A model generated the notes under the pieces. That model was not told the origin of the DNA. It saw only the letters and a program-made list of their open reading frames with translations, and searched no databases. Below, in pieces: positions 58,850-64,000 of a DNA stretch of 64,000 nt. This stretch comes from Microthrix sp041394405 (GTDB lineage Bacteria > Actinomycetota > Acidimicrobiia > Acidimicrobiales > Microtrichaceae), in contig JAWKIF010000008.1 of NCBI GenBank assembly GCA_041394405.1, positions 124,001 to 188,000 of the forward strand, given 5' to 3'. Positions within the stretch are counted from its first letter, which is position 1, and the number at the start of each line of letters is the position of its first letter. A program made the position numbers and the translations under genes.

Positions 58850-59520
58850 TGGCAACCGTCGATTTGCTCACCACAAGCGGCACCACGTCGGGTTCGGTCG
58901 AACTCGACGACGCACTGTTCGGTGTCGAGCCCAACGGGCCCGTGATGCACCAGGTGGTGGTGGCGCAGCTCGCCGCCGCTCGCAAGGGCACCGCATCCAC
59001 GAAGACCCGGGCCGAGGTTCGTGGCGGCGGCCGCAAGCCCTGGCGCCAGAAGGGCACCGGCAATGCCCGGCAGGGCTCCATCCGTGCGCCGCATTGGCGC
59101 GGGGGCGGCGTGGCCCATGGCCCGAAGCCCCGCAGCTATGCCCAGCGCACCCCCAAGAAGATGAAGCGCCTGGCCCTGGCATCGGCGTTGTCCGATCGCC
59201 TGGCCGACCAGCGGTTGATCGTGCTCGACGGCTGGGGGCTCGACACCCCCAGCACCAAGGGCGCCAAGGCGGCGCTCGCCGCCGTCGGCGCCGAAGGTCG
59301 GGTCCTGGTGGTACTGGGTCCCGATGACGACGTCGCCCGCCGCAGCCTCCGCAACCTCCCCGGCGTGTCGCTGGTCGGTGCCGGACAGGTCACGACCTAC
59401 GACGTGCTGGTGAGCGACTACGTCATCTACACCCGCGACTCGCTCCCGGGATCCGCGTCGGCCGAACCGGAGCACTCCCCAACCGAGGCCGCCCAGCCTT
59501 CCGAGGATGAACTGTCATGA
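58849..59520 (+). CDS. rplD: 50S ribosomal protein L4
   Basis: 223 residues. AEVRGGGRKPWRQKGTGNARQ and SIRAPHWRGGGVAHGPKPRSY form the extended loop lining the peptide exit tunnel, where macrolide-resistance mutations fall. L4 is also the classical autorepressor of the S10 operon. Carries an acidic C-terminal tail (SAEPEHSPTEAAQPSEDELS). Overlaps rplW (ATGA). Confidence 0.98.
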   Translation: MATVDLLTTSGTTSGSVELDDALFGVEPNGPVMHQVVVAQLAAARKGTASTKTRAEVRGGGRKPWRQKGTGNARQGSIRAPHWRGGGVAHGPKPRSYAQRTPKKMKRLALASALSDRLADQRLIVLDGWGLDTPSTKGAKAALAAVGAEGRVLVVLGPDDDVARRSLRNLPGVSLVGAGQVTTYDVLVSDYVIYTRDSLPGSASAEPEHSPTEAAQPSEDELS

Positions 59521-59810
59521 GAGACGCACGAGACGTCATCATTCGCCCCGTGGTCTCCGAGAAGAGCTACGGCCTGATCGATGAGGGTACCTACACCTTC
59601 ATCGTGTCCCCCGACGCCAACAAGGTGGAGATCCGCCAGGCCGTGGAGGAGATCTTCGACGTGCGGGTGGTGAAGGTGAACACCCTGAACCGCCCCGGCA
59701 AGCGAATCCGCCAACGTCGGCGCATGACCTACGGGTCGCGGTCCGCCACCAAGCGGGCCATGGTCACCCTCGCCGAGGGTGACGAGATCGAACTGTTCGA
59801 AGTTCGCTGA
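59517..59810 (+). CDS. rplW: 50S ribosomal protein L23
   Basis: 97 residues, with RDVIIRPVVSEKSYGLIDEG, KVEIRQAVEEIFDVRVVKVNT and the RQRRRMTYGSRSATKRAMV block. L23 lies at the tunnel exit and docks trigger factor and SRP. The start overlaps the rplD stop by 4 nt. Confidence 0.98.
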   Translation: MRDARDVIIRPVVSEKSYGLIDEGTYTFIVSPDANKVEIRQAVEEIFDVRVVKVNTLNRPGKRIRQRRRMTYGSRSATKRAMVTLAEGDEIELFEVR

Positions 59811-59821
59811 GAGGAAGCAGC

Positions 59822-60658
59822 ATGGGTCTCAGAAAACGCAAGCCGACCAGCCCGGCACGACGGTTCCAGACGGTCTCGGACTTTGCCGAGATCACGCGCT
59901 CGACCCCCGAGAAGTCGTTGGTTGCGCAGAAGTCCAAGACCGGTGGGCGCAACAACAAGGGCCGCAAGACCGCCCGCCATCGCGGTGGTGGTCACAAGCA
60001 GCGCTATCGCACCATCGACTTTCGGCGCAACAAGGACGGCGTGCCCGCAAAGGTCGCCACCATCGAGTACGACCCCAACCGGTCGTGTCGCATCGCGCTG
60101 CTGCACTACCTCGACGGCGAGAAGCGCTACATCCTGGCGCCCCGCGGCGTCGAGGTTGGCGATGAGCTGCAGTCGGGTCAGGGCTCGGAGATTCGTCCCG
60201 GCAACGCCCTTCCGCTCCGTTACATCCCCGTCGGCGCCACCGTGCACAACATCGAGCTCAAGCCTGGTGGCGGCGGCAAGATGGCGCGTTCCGCCGGCAC
60301 GTCGGTGCAGCTGGTGGCCAAGGAGGGCGGCTACGCCACCCTGCGCCTGCCCTCGACCGAGATGCGCCGGGTGCCCATCGACTGCCGGGCCACCATTGGG
60401 CAGGTGGGCAACGAGCAGCACGAACTGATCAAGATCGGCAAGGCCGGCCGCAACCGTTGGAAGGGCAAGCGCCCCCAGACTCGTGGCGTGGCCATGAACC
60501 CGGTGGACCACCCGCACGGTGGCGGCGAGGGCAAGACCTCCGGTGGCCGCCACCCGGTGTCGCCGTGGGGCAAGCCCGAGGGTCGTACCCGAGACAAGAC
60601 CAAGCCCAGCCAGCAGCTGATCGTGCGGCGTCGCCGCACGCGGGGGTCGCGCCGATGA
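59822..60658 (+). CDS. rplB: 50S ribosomal protein L2
   Basis: 278 residues. RKPTSPARRFQTVSDFAEIT start, GRNNKGRKTARHRGGGHKQ, and the C-terminal AMNPVDHPHGGGEGKTSGGR with the catalytic-region histidine. L2 is needed for subunit association and peptidyl transfer. GAGGAAGCAGC precedes the ATG. Confidence 0.98.
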   Translation: MGLRKRKPTSPARRFQTVSDFAEITRSTPEKSLVAQKSKTGGRNNKGRKTARHRGGGHKQRYRTIDFRRNKDGVPAKVATIEYDPNRSCRIALLHYLDGEKRYILAPRGVEVGDELQSGQGSEIRPGNALPLRYIPVGATVHNIELKPGGGGKMARSAGTSVQLVAKEGGYATLRLPSTEMRRVPIDCRATIGQVGNEQHELIKIGKAGRNRWKGKRPQTRGVAMNPVDHPHGGGEGKTSGGRHPVSPWGKPEGRTRDKTKPSQQLIVRRRRTRGSRR

Positions 60659-60714
60659 GCGCCGCCCGCCGCAGCACCGACAGCACGAACCCGCGCACCG
60701 TGAGGAACCACTGA
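60655..60714 (+). CDS. Possible 19-codon leader peptide between rplB and rpsS
   Basis: ATG 60655 overlaps the rplB stop (ATGA) and opens a 19-codon basic peptide (MSAARRSTDSTNPRTVRNH) ending TGA 60714, one nt before the rpsS ATG. The arrangement would carry ribosomes from rplB to rpsS across a 57-nt gap. It may be chance; no family is known. Confidence 0.3.
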   Translation: MSAARRSTDSTNPRTVRNH

Positions 60715-60715
60715 T

Positions 60716-61000
60716 ATGCCCCGCAGCCTGAAGAAGGGTCCCTTTGTCGACGACCATCTCCTGAAGAAGGTGGATGCGCTGAACGACAAGGGCGAGAAGA
60801 CCGTCATCAAGACGTGGAGCCGGCGCTCCACGATCATCCCGGACATGGTGGGCCACACCATCGCCGTGCACGACGGCCGCAAGCATGTGCCGGTGTACGT
60901 CACGGAGTCCATGGTGGGACACAAGCTGGGCGAGTTTGCCCCAACCCGGACCTTCAAGTTCCACGCAGGCCAGGAACGATCGGCTCGAGGCGGACGATGA
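60716..61000 (+). CDS. rpsS: 30S ribosomal protein S19
   Basis: 94 residues: PRSLKKGPFVDDHLLKKVDA, IKTWSRRSTIIPDMVGHTIA and GHKLGEFAPTRTFKFHAG. S19 binds the 30S head with S13. TGAGGAACC precedes the ATG; the stop overlaps the rplV start (ATGA). Confidence 0.98.
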   Translation: MPRSLKKGPFVDDHLLKKVDALNDKGEKTVIKTWSRRSTIIPDMVGHTIAVHDGRKHVPVYVTESMVGHKLGEFAPTRTFKFHAGQERSARGGR

Positions 61001-61703
61001 CCATGTCGGGTTCTGGAGTGAAGACGAACGAACGGCCGGGCACCAGGGCGGTACTCCGTCACGCACGCTTCTCGGCTTACAAGGCACGTCAGGTGCTCAA
61101 CCTGGTGCGAGGGCTTCCCGTGGCCGAGGCCATGGACGAGCTGAACCGCTGCGAGCGCGAGGCCGGCCGTCCCATCGGCAAGCTGCTGCGCTCGGCCATT
61201 GCCAACGCCGGAGCGAACGACGGCCTGCCCCCCGACGAGCTGTTCGTCGCTGCCTGCTTCGCCGATGAGGGGCCCACGATGGGGCGCTTTCGGCCCCGTG
61301 CGCGTGGCCGCGCCACCAAGATCCGCAAGCGGTCGTGCCACATCACGATCATCGTCGGCCGCCTGTCGCCCGAGGAGATCGCCGAGCGGAGGGAGCGCAC
61401 GGGTGGTCCGGCCGATGCCGCCTCATCCCGCGCCCGGCGCGTGGCCCGCAGCCGCGGCGAGGACACCGAACCCGCATCGGTGGGCGAGCCCGAGACTGAT
61501 GAGGCCGAACATGACGCACCGGTCGAGGCCGAGGCGCCCACGACGGCGGAGGAACCCGCTGGCGAGGTGGTTGACACCGACACTGACGAAGCCGATGACG
61601 CCACCACCGATGACGCTGTCACCGATGAGGCTGTCACCGCCGACGAAGACACCGCCGACACCGCCGACGCAGCAGGCGCCGAAGACGACAAGGACGAGGA
61701 CTG

Positions 61704-61704
<1 letters not shown>
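60997..61704 (+). CDS. rplV: 50S ribosomal protein L22 with long acidic C-terminal tail
   Basis: 235 residues, about twice the usual ~110-120. The core (about 15-130) has RAVLRHARFSAYKARQVLNLV and the tunnel loop FRPRARGRATKIRKRSCHIT. The remaining ~105 residues are disordered and very acidic (DTDTDEADDATTDDAVTDEA). L22 lines the exit tunnel. ATG 60997 overlaps the rpsS stop (ATGA), so the start is firm. Actinobacterial L22 tails vary; this one is long. Confidence 0.97.
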
Positions 61705-62603
<899 letters not shown>

Positions 62604-62607
62604 CGCC

Positions 62608-63024
62608 ATGTTGATGCCACGCAAGGTTCGACACCGCAAGCACCATCGCGGGCGGCTCAAGGGCAACGCCAAGGGCGGCACCGCGGTCAGCTTCGGCCAG
62701 TACGGCGTGCAGGCCCTCGAGCCGGGCTGGATCTCAGCCCGTCAGATCGAGGCCGCCCGTATCGCCATGACCCGCCACATCAAGCGCGGCGGCAAGGTGT
62801 GGATCACGGTGTTTCCCGATAAGCCCATCACAGCGAAGCCGGCCGAGACCCGCATGGGTTCCGGCAAGGGCAATCCCGAGCGCTGGGTCGCTCCCGTGAA
62901 GCCGGGACGCATCCTGTTCGAGTTGTCCTACCCCGACGAGGCGGTGGCCAAGGGCGCACTCGACCGGGCCATCCAGAAGCTGCCGATCAAGGCCCGCATC
63001 GTCACCCGCGAGGAGGGCATCTGA
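62608..63024 (+). CDS. rplP: 50S ribosomal protein L16
   Basis: 138 residues: MPRKVRHRKHHRGRLKGNAK, MTRHIKRGGKVWITVFPDKP and RMGSGKGNPERWVAPVKPGR. L16 sits near the A-site and binds 5S-adjacent 23S rRNA. Stop overlaps rpmC by 1 nt. Confidence 0.98.
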   Translation: MLMPRKVRHRKHHRGRLKGNAKGGTAVSFGQYGVQALEPGWISARQIEAARIAMTRHIKRGGKVWITVFPDKPITAKPAETRMGSGKGNPERWVAPVKPGRILFELSYPDEAVAKGALDRAIQKLPIKARIVTREEGI

Positions 63025-63242
63025 TGGCCAAGGACCGTACTCCCGTCCGGGAGATCGCCGACGCGGAACTGCTCAGCCAGCTGGCCGAGCGCCGCGAGGA
63101 GCTGTTCAACCTGCGCTTTCAGCTGGTGACTGGGCAGCTGGACAACTCCGCCCGCCTGGGCGAGGTGCGCCGCACCATCGCCCGCATCATGACCGAGCTG
63201 CGCGAGCGCGAAATCGCCGCCGCCGAAAGGGAGAGCGTCTGA
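63024..63242 (+). CDS. rpmC: 50S ribosomal protein L29
   Basis: 72 residues: LLSQLAERREELFNLRFQLV and GEVRRTIARIMTELREREI, the two-helix hairpin of L29. Surface protein near the tunnel exit. Overlaps rpsQ by 1 nt. Confidence 0.97.
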   Translation: MAKDRTPVREIADAELLSQLAERREELFNLRFQLVTGQLDNSARLGEVRRTIARIMTELREREIAAAERESV

Positions 63243-63547
63243 TGGCCTCCAAGCCCACCGACACCACGGAGCAGCCAGACACCGCTGCGACCGAGGAGCG
63301 CGCCACCCGCAAGCAGCGGGAGGGCATCGTCACCTCGGCAGAGATGGACAAGACCGTCGTCGTCAGCTTCACCCAACAGGTGAGCCACCGCGCCTACGAC
63401 AAGACGGTCCGCCGCACCAAGCGCCTCTATGTCCACGACGAGGACAACACCCTCAACGTTGGCGACCGGGTGCGCGTGGTGGAGACCCGGCCGCTGTCCA
63501 AGTCCAAGCGCTGGCGCTTGTTGGAGATCCTGGAGCGTGCTCGATGA
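63242..63547 (+). CDS. rpsQ: 30S ribosomal protein S17
   Basis: 101 residues. The core, from EGIVTSAEMDKTVVVSFTQQ through KRLYVHDEDNTLNVGDRVRV, is normal S17; a ~25-residue polar N-terminal extension (PTDTTEQPDTAATEERATRK) precedes it. S17 helps early 16S rRNA folding. Its stop overlaps the rplN start (ATGA). Confidence 0.97.
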   Translation: MASKPTDTTEQPDTAATEERATRKQREGIVTSAEMDKTVVVSFTQQVSHRAYDKTVRRTKRLYVHDEDNTLNVGDRVRVVETRPLSKSKRWRLLEILERAR

Positions 63548-63912
63548 TCCAGCAGGAAACCCGCATGCGGGTGGCCGACAACTCCGGCGCCCGCGAGGTG
63601 CTGGTGATCAAGGTGCTGGGCGGCTCGCGGCGTCGCTACGCCTCGATCGGCGACGTGGTCGTGGCCACCGTGAAGGATGCGCTGCCCGGCGCTGCGGTGA
63701 AGAAGGGCGAGGTGGTGCGTTGTGTCATCGTGCGCACCAAGAAGGAAAAGCGACGCCCCGATGGCTCCTATATTCGCTTCGACGAGAACGCAGCGGTGCT
63801 GATCCGCGAGGACCGCGCGCCGCGTGGCACCCGCATCTTCGGCCCTGTCGGCCGGGAACTGCGAGATCGCAAGTTCATGCGGATCGTCTCGCTGGCCCCG
63901 GAGGTGTTGTGA
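63544..63912 (+). CDS. rplN: 50S ribosomal protein L14
   Basis: 122 residues, standard length: MIQQETRMRVADNSGAREVL, RRYASIGDVVVATVKDALPG and the C-terminal GPVGRELRDRKFMRIVSLAP. L14 forms an intersubunit bridge and binds RsfS. Stop overlaps rplX by 1 nt. Confidence 0.98.
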   Translation: MIQQETRMRVADNSGAREVLVIKVLGGSRRRYASIGDVVVATVKDALPGAAVKKGEVVRCVIVRTKKEKRRPDGSYIRFDENAAVLIREDRAPRGTRIFGPVGRELRDRKFMRIVSLAPEVL

Positions 63913-64000
63913 TGCCACGTCGGAAGCGTGCAACCACGCAACCAAAGATGAAGATCCGAGAGGGCGACCGCGTGGTCGTCCTGCAGGGCAAGGACCGCGG
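63912..64000 (+). CDS. rplX: 50S ribosomal protein L24, partial
   Basis: Only the first ~29 codons are in the window: PRRKRATTQPKMKIREGDRV followed by VVLQGKD. The KIREGD/VVVLQGKDRG KOW-type start identifies L24, an assembly initiator. The rest of the S10/spc region continues beyond the edge. Confidence 0.93.
   Translation, partial: MPRRKRATTQPKMKIREGDRVVVLQGKDR

Overview
The window is GC-rich chromosomal DNA (mostly G/C at third codon positions) from a free-living actinobacterium. I infer the class Acidimicrobiia. The reasons are the actinobacterial gene families present (F420-type luciferase-like oxidoreductase, DUF222/HNH protein, TadG-like protein, DUF1272, LpqC-type esterase), the frequent ATGA/GTGA start-stop overlaps, and many starts that look leaderless (a TANNNT box 6-8 nt before the start codon). 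The class is inference; the phylum is well supported. I found no rRNA, tRNA, CRISPR array or insertion sequence.

Regions. (1) 1-3.1 kb: the edge of an ABC transporter gene, then decaying genes (frameshifted PPOX gene, two truncated P-loop kinase pieces) around intact TfoX-N and NTF2-like genes. (2) 3.1-12.5 kb: ArsR-SRPBCC pair, secreted PHB-depolymerase-like esterase, S-layer-homology protein, ABC-2 exporter pair, and an operon of DUF1772 protein, histidine kinase, response regulator and LysE exporter. (3) 12.6-31.4 kb: single metabolic and housekeeping genes. They include a zinc-ribbon SDR, TadG-like protein, lipid kinase, SDR, phosphotriesterase-like hydrolase, Ca/Na exchanger, four-S1-domain protein, an SF2 helicase converging on two coupled Cas4/AddB-like nuclease genes, an MFS exporter, and a membrane/TPR pair. 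(4) 31.5-33.1 kb: DUF222/HNH gene with internal repeats. (5) 33.1-37.2 kb: assimilatory sulfate reduction. Precorrin-2 dehydrogenase diverges from cysH-sir-cobA, so siroheme synthesis sits beside the siroheme enzyme, and a 25-bp palindrome lies between the divergent promoters. (6) 37.2-44.9 kb: five-gene glycosyltransferase operon. (7) 45.4-64 kb: a tetR-type gene, the str operon (rpsL-rpsG-fusA-tuf), rpsJ, and the S10-operon genes rplC to rplX, cut by the window end.

The most unusual features are in the ribosomal region. rpsJ is separated from rplC by about 6 kb carrying a frameshifted GGDEF-EAL gene, an acyltransferase and a complete ba3-like cytochrome c oxidase set. The interior of tuf has synonymous codon usage strikingly unlike fusA and the other ribosomal genes. 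RpsL has Arg at position 88, where Lys is usual. The rplC group has its own promoter and a structured leader of about 245 nt that could be an autoregulatory RNA. Outside this region, the best candidates for undescribed biology are the helicase/Fe-S-nuclease cluster with one apparently inactive nuclease, the palindrome in the sulfur locus, and the membrane-TPR pair.
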